A stretch of DNA of 64,000 nucleotides from Sphaerisporangium melleum (GCF_014646695.1 NZ_BMNT01000015.1:26850-90849); one strand, 5' to 3'; positions 8,264 to 20,641 are shown, counted from the first letter of the stretch. The notes: generated by a model from the letters alone, not told the origin. A program made the numbers and translations.

Positions 8264-8396
8264 TCTAGGTGGGACGACGGAGAAACGCCGGGAGAGAGCA
8301 GCGTCTTGCGTACGGCGGGGCGAGCGTCGGCCCAAGGTTCACCAGTTGCTGAACAGCCGGTTGAACCGAAGGGCGCGAGCGACTGTGGTCAAGGGG

Positions 8397-8428
8397 GTGG
8401 CCGGCGCCGGCGAACCGGCGCCGGCCAC
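8397..8428 (-). terminator. 14-bp perfect hairpin with UUCG loop after the subtilase gene
   Basis: On the minus strand the stem GTGGCCGGCGCCGG pairs perfectly with its complement around the tetraloop TTCG, ending six bases from the subtilase stop codon (8435). It is followed on that strand by CCCCCTT. An exceptionally stable intrinsic terminator is the natural reading. Confidence 0.8.
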
Positions 8429-8434
8429 AGTGGG

Positions 8435-11400
8435 TCAGCGGAGGCCGGTGGCTCGGGTGATGGTTTGGGTGATGGTGTTGCCGGCCGAGTCGGCCGCGGT
8501 CGCTCTCAGGGAGAGGAACGAGGCCTTCTTCGGGGCGGACAGGCGGTAGCGGCCGTCGTGGTCGCAGGTGGACCGGTGCCAGGTCTTGCCGTCGTCGTAG
8601 GACAGCTCCAGCGTGATCGGGCCGATGCGGCCCGCCCCGGCGGCGCGGGGTAGCGACGTGGCCGAGACGGTCAGGGTGGCGTTGCGTGCCGCCTTGCCCG
8701 CGTCGTCGGTCGCGATCCGGTAGTCGAGCTGGATCAGCGGGAGGACCGCCTGGGCGTCCTGCTCGGGCTCCTGTGAGGTGAACGTCCAGTCGGTGCGGGT
8801 GGTGGAGGAGTACGGGCTGAACGCCGCCTCCCGGGCGGTCTCCACGACCAGGCGGTAGGGCAGCCGGCCCGCGCCGGGGGCCGTCGCCCCGACGTTGGTG
8901 CCGGTGCTCTGTGCCAGCATCGTCTCGCCCTGGTAGAGGGTGGTGGTCTGGTGGGTGAGCTGGTAGTCCATCGACATGCCGACGTGGTCGGCGCCGCCGT
9001 GGCCGGGGACGTCCAGGCTCAGCCAGCTCCCGCTACGCGTCGGGAGCTTGAAGTTGTCGTTCAGGTGGGGGCGCTCGATCGGCTTGAACCACTCCTGTGA
9101 CTGGGTGCTGCCGGGCCGGTAGGTCATGCGCGGCTCGATCTCGTAGATCAGCCCGTCCACGTAGGCCTCCTGCCCCCACGTGTTCTCGCCGATGGTGGAG
9201 ACCCAGTCGACGCGCCGCCCGTTCACCGGTTCGCGCATGGTGAGGCCGATGCCCCAGTTGGAGTAGGCAGGCCAGTCGAAGCGGTACTCGCCGCCGCCCC
9301 GCGCGGGGTCCGGGCTGGCGAAGGTGACGTCCACGCGGGCGAGGTTCTTCGGGCCGCCCTGGACGACCAGGTCGGACGGGATCTTGTTGTGCCAGGTCCG
9401 CATGAGGTCGTAGACGTACGGGCTGACCGGCTGCGACTCGACGGTGAGCGTGCTCCGGCCGCCGCGCACCCGCTGGATGAGCTTCTCGCCCTCGTCGGTG
9501 CTGAGCAGCGCGACGTCGAGCGGAGCGGGGGTGGACCAGTCGATCCGGTAGGAGCGGAACCGCCGCCCCGGCTCGTCGTTCTGGACCAGCAGCAGTTTCG
9601 CGCCGGCCTGCGCCGCCGCGATCGCCTGGTCCACGTCGCTCACCGTGCCGTTGCGGCGGACGACGACGGCCTTGCCGCGCGCGTCGAGCCCGGCGTAGTC
9701 GGTGCTCGCGCCGTCGCCGGCGAAGACGGCGGGCAGCTTGTAGCGGCCCGCGGGCAGCGGGGTGATCCCGTCCTGCCGCAGCACGTCGGTGAAGTCGGTG
9801 TTGCCCGTGGAGACGCTCAGCTCGGGGAGTTCCTTGCGCCAGCGCGCGGCGAGGTAGAAGTCGCCGTGGGTGACCTTGTCCGTCGTGGGCTCGGCCCAGA
9901 GGCTGTCGTAGCTGGTCTGGACCTCCATGTAGTCGCGCCAGGACCGGCCGCCCATCGAGCGGAAGTACTCCAGGCGCTGGTAGGTCACCTCGGACTTCTG
10001 CGGGGTCGTCATGTCCACCCGGCGGAGCTTCGCCGGGTCAAGGGTGACCGTGGTGTCGCGGTCCATGGTGACCTCGGGGTCGCCGAGCAGTGCCATGCCC
10101 TGCGAGTTCGGGCCGTGTACGCCTTCCACCATGCGCCAGGACAGCACCGAGTACACGTCGCGGGGCAGGTATCCCGCACCGGTGCCGGAGTCGTCGATGA
10201 GCCAGAACTCGGGGAAGTCCTCGCCGGACCTGAGGACCTGGACGACACCGTGCGCCGGCCTGCCCTGCGCGTCCTTGAGGACCACGGTCAGCTTGTGCGC
10301 CACGTCACCCAGCGACACGGCGGTGTGCGCCGCGGCGTTCCCGTCCGGGCCGGTCGCCACGATCTGCCCGCTGTAGCGGCCCTGACCGTTCACCCGGGAC
10401 CCGTCGATCGTGACGGTGACCTCGGCGGTGCCGTGCGCGGGCACGTCGATCCGGCCGGCCGACAGCCGGAACGTGCCTTCGGGGGCGTCCGGCGCCTCGA
10501 CGGCCAGGGTGAGGGTGACCGGGGAGCCGGTGGTGTTGGTGTAGGTCACCGGGCGCTGGACGGCGCCGCCCGCCTCGACCTGCCCGGCGGAGGCGGTCGC
10601 CGTGGCGAAGACGCCCGCGCGCGCGGCGGCGGCCACGTCGAGTCTGCCGCTGCCGCCCTGGAAGGCGTCGTACGACGGGGTGCGCAGGGAGGTGCTGGTC
10701 AGCAGGTCCTTGAGCCGGTCACCGGTCAGTTCCGGGTGGGCGGCGGCCAGCAGGGCCGCCGCGCCCGCCACGTGCGGGGTGGCCATGGAGGTGCCGCTGA
10801 GCGTCTGGTACGCGCCCTCGCCCTCGGGGGCGTACTGCGAGCGCGCCGCGAGGACGTCCACGCCGGGCGCGGTGATCTCGGGCTTGAGGGCGCCGTCGCC
10901 GACCCGCGGGCCCTGGCTGGAGAAGTACGCCAGCGAGTCGGTGGAGTCGACCGCGCCCACGGTGAGCGCCGCGTCCGCCGCTCCGGGGCCGCTGATGCTG
11001 TTGGGGGCGCCGGTGTTGCCCGCGGCGACGACGAAGAGCGCGCCGGTCTGGGCGCTGAGGCGGTCCACCGCCGCGCTCAGCGGGTCGCTGCCGTCGGACG
11101 GTACGCCCGAGCCGAGGCTCATGTTGATCACCTTGGCGTGCTGGTCGACCGCGGCCCATTCCATGCCGGCGAGCACCCAGGAGTCCATCCCGCTGCCGCC
11201 GTCGGACAGCACCTTGCCGATGTGCAGTTCGGCGCCGGGCGCCACGCCCTTCTCCCGGCCCGCCGAGGCGGCGCCGGTGCCGGCGATGGTGGAGGCGACG
11301 TGGGTGCCGTGCCCGTTGCGGTCGGTCACGTCCTGCTCGGGCACGAAGCTGCGGGTGGCGGCGATGCGGCCGGCCAGGTCCGGGTGCTCGGTGTCCGCGC

Positions 11401-12166
11401 CGGTGTCCAGCACGGCGACGTCCACGCCCTGCCCGGTGTCGCCGCCCGCCCACACCTCGGGGGCGCCGATCTGGGCGGTGGTGTCGGCGAGGTCGGCCCG
11501 CACGGTGCCGTCCAGCCAGATGCGCGCGATGCCGCCGCCGAACGCGGGTGCCGCGCCGGCGCCGGACCGGCCGGTGGGGGCGGGGGCGCCGGCGGTGACG
11601 GCGTTCCAGAAGTCGGCAGGCCGGGCGCGGTCCTGGGAGATCGCGGCGCCCTGGACGCTCGGCAGGTCGCGTACGCGGGTGGTGCCCGGCGGCGGGCCGC
11701 TCGGGCGCAGTCCGGAGGCCTTGTCGGTGTAGGAGACGATCAGCGGCAGCCGGTCGCGGCGCGTGTCGTCGTACCCGTCGGCGACCAGGTCGCTGATGTC
11801 GAACAGCCGCCGGTCCAGGATGCCCTTGGCCACGTAGGGGAGGACGGACTCGGGGTAGACGTACAGGTCGCCGCCCGCCTCCATGATGCGTGCCTGGGCG
11901 GGCGCGCCGCCGGGGCCGTGGACGGCGACCGTGCCGCCGGTCCGTCCCGAGCCGGTGGTCTGGCGGGTGGTGACGACGTCCCCGGTGATCAGCGTGACCG
12001 AGTGGGTGCCCGGCGGCACGCCGACCGGCGTGGCCTGGGCCTGACCGGAAGAAGCGGAGGCGGGGGAACGCGGGGTGTCCGGCGAAGCGGTGGCCGGGCT
12101 CGCCAGGGCGAGGACCACGGCGCCGGCGATCACCGGCACGCTCCAGCGGGTAGGTGCTTGTCTCAA
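8435..12166 (-). CDS. Secreted S8 family serine peptidase (subtilase) with PA domain
   Basis: A 1243-residue exported protease. The signal peptide is R2..R7 then VPVIAGAVVLALASPATA (about 10-27) with cleavage near ATAS. A prodomain-like region precedes the peptidase_S8 domain (about 240-515), whose catalytic triad is Asp254 (AVLDTGAD), His286 (NGHGTHVAS) and Ser460 (SGTSMATPHVAG); Asn384 in VAAGNTG supplies the oxyanion hole. A protease-associated segment follows around GKAVVVRRNG...AAAQAGAKLLLVQND, and the C-terminus is beta-rich, ending RATGLR. The start is TTG 12166, which keeps the basic N-region; GTG ten codons later is the alternative. It stands alone on its strand with a strong terminator. 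It probably degrades extracellular protein; no sortase signal or anchor is seen. Confidence 0.92.
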   Translation of the reverse strand: MRQAPTRWSVPVIAGAVVLALASPATASPDTPRSPASASSGQAQATPVGVPPGTHSVTLITGDVVTTRQTTGSGRTGGTVAVHGPGGAPAQARIMEAGGDLYVYPESVLPYVAKGILDRRLFDISDLVADGYDDTRRDRLPLIVSYTDKASGLRPSGPPPGTTRVRDLPSVQGAAISQDRARPADFWNAVTAGAPAPTGRSGAGAAPAFGGGIARIWLDGTVRADLADTTAQIGAPEVWAGGDTGQGVDVAVLDTGADTEHPDLAGRIAATRSFVPEQDVTDRNGHGTHVASTIAGTGAASAGREKGVAPGAELHIGKVLSDGGSGMDSWVLAGMEWAAVDQHAKVINMSLGSGVPSDGSDPLSAAVDRLSAQTGALFVVAAGNTGAPNSISGPGAADAALTVGAVDSTDSLAYFSSQGPRVGDGALKPEITAPGVDVLAARSQYAPEGEGAYQTLSGTSMATPHVAGAAALLAAAHPELTGDRLKDLLTSTSLRTPSYDAFQGGSGRLDVAAAARAGVFATATASAGQVEAGGAVQRPVTYTNTTGSPVTLTLAVEAPDAPEGTFRLSAGRIDVPAHGTAEVTVTIDGSRVNGQGRYSGQIVATGPDGNAAAHTAVSLGDVAHKLTVVLKDAQGRPAHGVVQVLRSGEDFPEFWLIDDSGTGAGYLPRDVYSVLSWRMVEGVHGPNSQGMALLGDPEVTMDRDTTVTLDPAKLRRVDMTTPQKSEVTYQRLEYFRSMGGRSWRDYMEVQTSYDSLWAEPTTDKVTHGDFYLAARWRKELPELSVSTGNTDFTDVLRQDGITPLPAGRYKLPAVFAGDGASTDYAGLDARGKAVVVRRNGTVSDVDQAIAAAQAGAKLLLVQNDEPGRRFRSYRIDWSTPAPLDVALLSTDEGEKLIQRVRGGRSTLTVESQPVSPYVYDLMRTWHNKIPSDLVVQGGPKNLARVDVTFASPDPARGGGEYRFDWPAYSNWGIGLTMREPVNGRRVDWVSTIGENTWGQEAYVDGLIYEIEPRMTYRPGSTQSQEWFKPIERPHLNDNFKLPTRSGSWLSLDVPGHGGADHVGMSMDYQLTHQTTTLYQGETMLAQSTGTNVGATAPGAGRLPYRLVVETAREAAFSPYSSTTRTDWTFTSQEPEQDAQAVLPLIQLDYRIATDDAGKAARNATLTVSATSLPRAAGAGRIGPITLELSYDDGKTWHRSTCDHDGRYRLSAPKKASFLSLRATAADSAGNTITQTITRATGLR

Positions 12167-12172
12167 GGGAGT

Positions 12173-12198
12173 CCCTGCAATTGATCAACAGTGCAGGG
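12173..12198. promoter_or_regulatory. Nested inverted repeat at the subtilase start
   Basis: CCCTGCA (12173-12179) and TGCAGGG (12192-12198) are perfect 7-bp arms; between them lies the palindrome TTGATCAA (12181-12188). The structure ends 7 bases before the TTG start and covers the ribosome-binding region, so it may be an operator or an mRNA hairpin that limits translation initiation. The AT-rich stretch beyond (12199-12290) should hold the promoter, but I cannot name a -35/-10 pair. Confidence 0.45.
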
Positions 12199-12319
12199 GT
12201 AATTGTTGCTTCAAGTGGCGCAACGCAACATATGTGATTAATGCCGGGTTTATCTCGTTTTGGCGTCTCGTCTCACCTGAAGGCATCCCTCTCAGAAGGG
12301 GGAACGAGGTGTCGGCCGA

Positions 12320-13087
12320 TCACTCGGAAGGCAGGAGGTAGCGCCAGGAGAGGGCGTAGGTGCGGGCGTGACGGTCCCGATGCAGAGGCCAGGCGCCGCC
12401 CTGGCCCGAGGTGGGCCGGATGAGACGGACCGCAGCGTCGGCCTGGGCGCCGGAGAGGTCCTCGGTCACGATGGGCCCGGTGGCCGTGGCCGGGGGCTCC
12501 GGGACGGAGGCGGGCCAGGGGCGTCCCTCCTGACCGGGCCGGACCTGGGCGATCAGGCGCACGCGGTGGGCGGTGTACGGCGTGCCGGCGCGGGTGGCGC
12601 GGTCGGCGAGGGCGGTCATCGCGTCGAGCGCGTGGTACAGGGGACTGGGGTAGGCGTGCTCCGACCGGGTCTCCTGGAGGGCGTACGCGGTGACCGATCG
12701 CATGGCGCCGCCGGTGGAGCGGACGCTGAGCACGGTGGTGGTGGCGTCGAAGACGCGCGGGCCGGCGGTGGGGGAGGGTGTCGCGGGCCCGTCGGCCAGG
12801 TCGCGGCGCAGGGTGCCTACCAGGGTCGTCACCTCGGCTCGGGGCAGGGTGAGCCGGCGCGCCGCGTCGGCCACCACCAGCCCGTCCTCGTAGACCGCCA
12901 GGCGCGGTGGCCTGATCCCCTTGCGCGACGTGGCGGCCAGCCCGCCGTACGACTCCCACTGCGCCACCAGACGGGTGGGAGGCGGGGTGCCGTCCGTGGT
13001 GGCGGTGCCCTCGGCGCTGCCGCCCAGGCAGCCCGCGAGGGCCATGACCAGCGACGCGATGGTCAGCGTGTGGGGCGGACGTCTCAT
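12320..13087 (-). CDS. Predicted lipoprotein of unknown function
   Basis: A 255-residue protein exported and lipidated by a type II signal: MRRPP, then a hydrophobic stretch, then the lipobox LAGC with Cys20. The rest has no motif I recognise; it contains LAVYEDGLVVADAARRLTLPRAEVTTLVG and VFDATTTVLSV, a beta-rich pattern. The start is ATG 13087 with AAGGAGG in front; the much longer open frame to 13525 is the shadow of the divergent ArsR gene and is rejected. It faces the ArsR-SRPBCC operon across a 198-base divergent region. The membrane-anchored location is well supported by sequence; the function is not. Confidence 0.8.
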   Translation of the reverse strand: MRRPPHTLTIASLVMALAGCLGGSAEGTATTDGTPPPTRLVAQWESYGGLAATSRKGIRPPRLAVYEDGLVVADAARRLTLPRAEVTTLVGTLRRDLADGPATPSPTAGPRVFDATTTVLSVRSTGGAMRSVTAYALQETRSEHAYPSPLYHALDAMTALADRATRAGTPYTAHRVRLIAQVRPGQEGRPWPASVPEPPATATGPIVTEDLSGAQADAAVRLIRPTSGQGGAWPLHRDRHARTYALSWRYLLPSE

Positions 13088-13249
13088 CGTGACTCCTCCT
13101 TCACTGCTCCGGCCCGGCGGATGGCACAGGGGACCGACCTCCCAGGTGAATGTTCTCGCGCCGGACGCGGAGGCGGGTGCCGACGCGCCGTCGCCGTGAC
13201 CGGACATCCCCCGTGCCCCGCCGTCCAACCGGAACGCGGATGCCGTCCG

Positions 13250-13277
13250 TTGACATGTGACCAATGGGTCACATAAG
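13250..13277 (+). promoter_or_regulatory. ArsR-type operator nested in a sigma-70-like promoter
   Basis: TTGACA at 13250-13255 and CATAAG at 13272-13277 are spaced 16 bases apart as -35 and -10. Between them lies the perfect inverted repeat TGTGACC-AATG-GGTCACA (13256-13273), a typical ArsR/SmtB binding site that would block RNA polymerase. The expected transcription start falls at or next to the GTG at 13286, so the mRNA is probably leaderless. Confidence 0.75.
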
Positions 13278-13285
13278 TTGAAGTC

Positions 13286-13606
13286 GTGACGGACGACGAC
13301 CGCGTGTTCAAGGCGCTCGCCGACCCGACCCGTCGCTTCCTGCTCGACCTGCTCTTCGCGCGTGACGGCCGCACGCTCACCGAGCTGGAGTCCGAGCTGG
13401 AGATGACCCGCTTCGGCGTGATGAAGCACCTGAAGGTGCTCGAAGAGGCAGGGCTCGTCGTCACGCGGCGGTCGGGCCGGGAGAAGCTCCACTTCCTCAA
13501 CCCGGTGCCGATCCGGTTGATCCACGACCGGTGGATCGACAAGTACACCGAGCGTCAGGTGACGGCGCTCGTGGACCTCAAGGCAGAGTTGGAGAGCGAA
13601 TCATGA
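13286..13606 (+). CDS. ArsR/SmtB-family transcriptional repressor
   Basis: A 106-residue winged-helix protein: FKALADPTRRFLLDLLF begins the domain (about residues 7-24), followed by TLTELESELEMTRFGVMKHLKVLEEAGLVVTRRSGREKLHFLN, the recognition helix and wing. It lacks the metal-binding Cys pairs of ArsR and CadC; this subfamily, paired with an SRPBCC/AHSA1 gene, senses unknown ligands. The start is GTG 13286; there is no ribosome site because the message appears leaderless. Its stop overlaps the next start as ATGA, so the two are translationally coupled. Autorepression through the operator at 13256-13273 is inferred. Confidence 0.92.
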   Translation: MTDDDRVFKALADPTRRFLLDLLFARDGRTLTELESELEMTRFGVMKHLKVLEEAGLVVTRRSGREKLHFLNPVPIRLIHDRWIDKYTERQVTALVDLKAELESES

Positions 13607-14127
13607 CCGTTGCGCAGCTGGCCACCACGGTGACCACCCAGGTCTACCGCGTCTATATCAAGGCGACTCCCGAGCGCATCTGGGACGCGATCACCAAGCC
13701 CGAATGGACCGCCCGGTACGGCTACACCGGTCTGGCCGACTATGACCTGCGCCCGGGCGGCGCGTACAAGGTCCGGCCCACCGACCAGTTCAGGGCGGAG
13801 GCCGCCGCCAAGGGGCACGAACTGCCGGACGTGGTCATCGAGGGCGAGGTGCTGGAGGCCGACCCGCCGCGCAAGCTCGTCACGACCTTCCACATGCTCA
13901 TGGACCCGCAGATCGCCGCCGAAGGCACCACCGTGATCACTCACGAGATCAAGGAGCTTCCGGACGGGGTCTGCTCCCTGACCCTCACCCATGAGCTGGA
14001 GGGTGCGCCCACGCTCGCCCTGATCGTGGGCGGCCGGCTGGAGGACCAGGGCGCGGGCGGGGGCCACGCCTGGGTGCTCAGCGACCTCAAGACCCTCCTG
14101 GAGACCGGCAAGACCTTCGCGGAGTAA
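13603..14127 (+). CDS. SRPBCC (AHSA1/START-like) ligand-binding protein
   Basis: A 174-residue member of the AHSA1-type helix-grip fold: VYIKATPERIWDAITKPEW opens the first strand and helix, DYDLRPGGAYKV and VIEGEVLEADPPRKLVTTFHM form the sheet, and the long C-terminal helix begins near HAWVLSDLKTLLE. Members bind hydrophobic ligands in the cytoplasm or act as Hsp90-activator-like proteins. The start is ATG 13603, overlapping the ArsR stop by four bases (ATGA), so it belongs to the same operon and is probably the controlled output or a ligand carrier for the repressor. Ligand unknown. Confidence 0.9.
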   Translation: MTVAQLATTVTTQVYRVYIKATPERIWDAITKPEWTARYGYTGLADYDLRPGGAYKVRPTDQFRAEAAAKGHELPDVVIEGEVLEADPPRKLVTTFHMLMDPQIAAEGTTVITHEIKELPDGVCSLTLTHELEGAPTLALIVGGRLEDQGAGGGHAWVLSDLKTLLETGKTFAE

Positions 14128-14175
14128 CGGCCCGGAGCGCCGGGCCGCCCCGATCGCTCCCGGAGAGCCGACTTG

Positions 14176-14213
14176 CCGCCGTGGGTCCCGTACCGGTACG
14201 GGACCCACGGCGG
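14176..14213. terminator. 38-bp perfect palindrome between convergent genes
   Basis: Two 19-base arms centred between 14194 and 14195 are fully complementary, from CCGCCGTGGG on the left to CCCACGGCGG on the right, around a central GTACCGGTAC. It lies between the convergent SRPBCC (+) and GH115 (-) genes. As RNA it forms a very long hairpin in either direction, so a bidirectional terminator is likely. Confidence 0.8.
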
Positions 14214-14303
14214 GCGGTGCCGGAACTTCCGTGCACGGCCCGTGGTCGCTGAGGAGCGAACACCGGCCGGCCCTGATCACGTGCACCCCTCAGGCGCGCC
14301 CGG

Positions 14304-17834
<3,531 letters not shown>

Positions 17835-17912
17835 GTGAACGCTCCTCAGGGCGCACCGTCTTGCTGGGACGTCGCATCGACCTCTCCTGGGGTGGGGCGG
17901 GCGGGCGTCCAG

Positions 17913-17941
17913 AAGTTATCCGCGGCCATCGCGCCTCACAA
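17913..17941 (-). promoter_or_regulatory. Predicted GH115 promoter
   Basis: On the minus strand TTGTGA (17941-17936) and TAACTT (17918-17913) are separated by exactly 17 bases, a reasonable housekeeping sigma promoter. Transcription would begin near 17906, leaving a leader of about 70 bases to the ATG at 17834. Confidence 0.5.
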
Positions 17942-18248
17942 TATTTTTCCGGCCTCGGTCCTTTCCGCCGCCACGACCAGGCGAATCGCTTCTCCACAAG
18001 CGATCCCACCCTGAAATTTTCAGTTCTCTCACGACCCAAAGTGCGAAAAACGATGATCCGGCCGTTGTTCTCGTTCCGCGCGGGCCCGGCCGATCGCGAG
18101 TCTCCGAAAGAAGGGGGGTTCTCGGTCATCGAGATCAACTCCGCGCCGCACGTGGAGCACGAGGTCCCGGCGTGGCCCACGCCTCGGTCTGAAGGTGATG
18201 CGAGCGCCGTAGCCTGAGGCCTGACGACCACTCGGGCAGGAGGTGACG
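17942..18248. other. Divergent intergenic region GH115 // nrtL
   Basis: There is no gene here. It is relatively AT-rich near 17941-17960 and 18010-18060. It contains the perfect inverted repeat CTGAAA-T-TTTCAG at 18011-18023, possibly an operator for either side. TAGCCT near 18213 could be the -10 of the nrtL promoter, without a clear -35. Confidence 0.4.
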
Positions 18249-19130
18249 GTGAAGGCGTTGCGGGACGTTCTCGGGGCGCCGCCGGTGCCCGATGGGTCGT
18301 GGGAGCGCGAGGCGGTGTACGTGTCGCCGGCGGCGCTGCGGCTCGGGCGGCTGAAGGGACGAGAGGGCGCGCCGGTCCTGGAGGTGGCCGAGGGGCTGGC
18401 GGCGCGGGTGCGTGCCGTCCCGGGCGTGCGGGCGGTGCGCGTACGGCCGCCCGGCTTCCTGGTGATCGAGGTGGCCGTCCCCGGTGAGATCGTCCGGGAG
18501 ATCCTCGCCGAGACCGCCGTCGGCCCGCGGCCCGCCCTGCCTTCCGAGCGGGTGGCGATCGGTCCGGACGACGCCGGACCGGCCGTCCGGGGGAGCTCCG
18601 TGTGGGCGGACGCGCCGCGGACGTGGGGTAATCCCGGGTTCGTGGTGCGGTACGCCTATGTGCGGGCCGGGTGGGTCCAGCGGTGGGCGCGCGATCTCGG
18701 TATGACCGCGGTCTCCGGGGATGGGAGCGGCGCGCGGGCGACCAGGGTGTCGAGGGATCAGTGGGGCGACCCGGGAGGGCCGGGGGAAGGCGGGGGGTTC
18801 CGGCCCGAGTTGCTCGGCGACCCGCGTGACCGAGCCGTGCTGCGGGTGCTGGCCGAGCTGCCGAGCAGGCGGGCGGAGCGGGACCCCGCGCGGGGGCGGC
18901 GACCGGGAGGCGGCCGCGAAGAGCCGGGGCGGGGCGCCGGCTGGGTGGCGTACCTGGAGCGGCTGGCCGAGACGTACCACGACGCCTTCGAGCACGCACC
19001 GGCCCTGCCGAAAGGGGGCGAGGAGCCCACCGCCACTCATGTCGCCCGCCTGTGGATGGCACAGGCGGTGCGGAAGGTCCTAGGGGAGGGCTTGACGGGA
19101 CTCGGGGTGGCCCCTCCCGCGAAAATCTGA
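18249..19130 (+). CDS. nrtL: ArgS-related anticodon-binding-domain protein NrtL
   Basis: A 293-residue protein resembling the C-terminal DALR/anticodon-binding region of arginyl-tRNA synthetase without the catalytic HIGH/KMSKS core. An N-terminal Add-type region ([33 protein letters not shown]) is followed by [20 protein letters not shown] and by helices around [23 protein letters not shown] and [21 protein letters not shown], which match ArgS anticodon-domain helices. In actinobacteria such a gene sits directly upstream of lysA, as here. The start is GTG 18249, five bases after AGGAGG (18238-18243); GTG 18243 overlaps that site. Its role is unknown: perhaps tRNA binding or control of amino-acid genes. 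Confidence 0.8.
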   Translation: MKALRDVLGAPPVPDGSWEREAVYVSPAALRLGRLKGREGAPVLEVAEGLAARVRAVPGVRAVRVRPPGFLVIEVAVPGEIVREILAETAVGPRPALPSERVAIGPDDAGPAVRGSSVWADAPRTWGNPGFVVRYAYVRAGWVQRWARDLGMTAVSGDGSGARATRVSRDQWGDPGGPGEGGGFRPELLGDPRDRAVLRVLAELPSRRAERDPARGRRPGGGREEPGRGAGWVAYLERLAETYHDAFEHAPALPKGGEEPTATHVARLWMAQAVRKVLGEGLTGLGVAPPAKI

Positions 19131-19258
19131 CCAAATGCGGCGAATGTCGGGAAGTGGTACGCCGCGCCGGGGTCCTGTGGAGAATATCTTCCTTATCGCC
19201 GTCTCGCCAGGTGGGCACAGGGCGCGGGCGGATCACAGGGTCGGATAGCCTCGTTCGG

Positions 19259-20641
19259 GTGAGTCGATTCGCCCATCCCGCCGGTGACCGGCACGCCGAA
19301 GTGCTGCCCGAGGAGCGCCCTCCTCACGCGCCCACCGACCTCAACACGCTCCTTCCCACCATCTGGCCGCGAACGTCCGGCCGGGTGGACGGCGCCGTCA
19401 CCATCGCCGGCGTGGACGTTCGCGACCTGGCCCGCGAGTACGGCACGCCGCTGTACGTCGTGGACGAGGACGACTTCCGCTCGCGGTGCCGCGACTACAA
19501 GGCGGCCTTCCAGGGCGACGAGGTCTACTACGCGGGCAAGGCGTTCCTGTGCAAGGAGGTCGCCCGCTGGGTCGACCAGGAGGGCCTGGGGCTGGACGTC
19601 TGCAGCGGCGGCGAGCTGGCCGTGGCGCTCAGCGTCGGTTTCCCGCCCGAGCGCATCGCCCTGCACGGCAACAACAAGTCCTACGCCGAGCTCGAGCGGG
19701 CGATGCGCGCCGGGGTGGGGCACATCGTGGTCGACTCCTTCGAGGAGATCGCCCGGGTCGGCTACCTCGCCGAGCGGCTCGGCGTGCGGCCCAAGATCCA
19801 GATCCGGGTCACCACCGGCGTCGAGGCGCACACCCACGAGTTCATCGCCACCGCCCACGACGACCAGAAGTTCGGCCTGTCGCTGAACAGCGGGGCCGCG
19901 GCCGAGGCCGTGCGCCGGGTGCTGGCGCTGCCGCAGCTGGAGCTGGTCGGCCTGCACTCCCACATCGGCTCGCAGATCTTCGACACCGCCGGCTTCGAGG
20001 TGGCCGCCCGGCGGCTCGCCGTGCTGCTGACCCAGATCAAGGAGGAGCACGGCATCGTGCTCCCCGAGCTCGACCTCGGCGGCGGGTACGGCATCGCGTA
20101 CGTGGACGGCGACGACGCGCCCGACATCAAGGTCATCGCCGACAGCCTCCGCATGATCGTCAGCCGGGTCTGCGAGGACGCCGGCCTGCCCGTCCCCCGG
20201 CTGACCGTCGAGCCCGGCCGCGCCATCGCCGGGCCGGGCGGCGTGACGATCTACGAGGTCGGCACGGTCAAGGACGTCGAAGGGCTGCGGTCCTACGTCA
20301 GCGTCGACGGCGGCATGAGCGACAACCTGCGCACGGCGCTGTACGGCGCGGAGTACACCTGCGTGCTGGCCTCGCGGTCCAGCGACGCGCGGCCCGCGCT
20401 GTCGCGCGTGGTCGGCAAGCACTGCGAGAGCGGCGACATCGTCGTGCGCGACGTGTGGCTGCCGGAGGACCTCACCGCGGGCGACCTGCTCGCCGTGCCC
20501 GCGACCGGGGCGTACTGCCGGTCGCTCGCGCACAACTACAACTACCTTCTCAAGCCCGCGGTGGTGGCGGTCAAGAACGGCGCGGCACGGGTGATCATGC
20601 ACAGGGAGACCGAGGAAGACCTGCTGAGGGGGCAAGTATGA
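19259..20641 (+). CDS. lysA: Diaminopimelate decarboxylase
   Basis: The last step of lysine synthesis: meso-diaminopimelate to L-lysine and CO2, PLP-dependent, cytoplasmic. It has 460 residues, normal for the family. PLP lysine is Lys94 in [46 protein letters not shown] and the dimer-interface Cys in HCESGD are all present. The start is GTG 19259. There is no ribosome site, and TAGCCT at 19246-19251 is placed so that transcription would begin at the GTG itself, so a leaderless message is likely. Its stop overlaps the hom start (ATGA), so the two are coupled. nrtL lies 128 bases upstream on the same strand. Confidence 0.97.
   Translation: MSRFAHPAGDRHAEVLPEERPPHAPTDLNTLLPTIWPRTSGRVDGAVTIAGVDVRDLAREYGTPLYVVDEDDFRSRCRDYKAAFQGDEVYYAGKAFLCKEVARWVDQEGLGLDVCSGGELAVALSVGFPPERIALHGNNKSYAELERAMRAGVGHIVVDSFEEIARVGYLAERLGVRPKIQIRVTTGVEAHTHEFIATAHDDQKFGLSLNSGAAAEAVRRVLALPQLELVGLHSHIGSQIFDTAGFEVAARRLAVLLTQIKEEHGIVLPELDLGGGYGIAYVDGDDAPDIKVIADSLRMIVSRVCEDAGLPVPRLTVEPGRAIAGPGGVTIYEVGTVKDVEGLRSYVSVDGGMSDNLRTALYGAEYTCVLASRSSDARPALSRVVGKHCESGDIVVRDVWLPEDLTAGDLLAVPATGAYCRSLAHNYNYLLKPAVVAVKNGAARVIMHRETEEDLLRGQV

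Noticed and set aside
9389-12184. A 931-codon open frame opposite the subtilase
   Set aside because: It is the antisense of a gene with clear catalytic motifs; its product is Arg/Gly/Val-rich low-complexity sequence typical of GC-rich shadow frames.
13088-13525. N-terminal extension of the lipoprotein frame
   Set aside because: It is antisense to the ArsR gene and lies upstream of a proper ATG with ribosome site and signal peptide.
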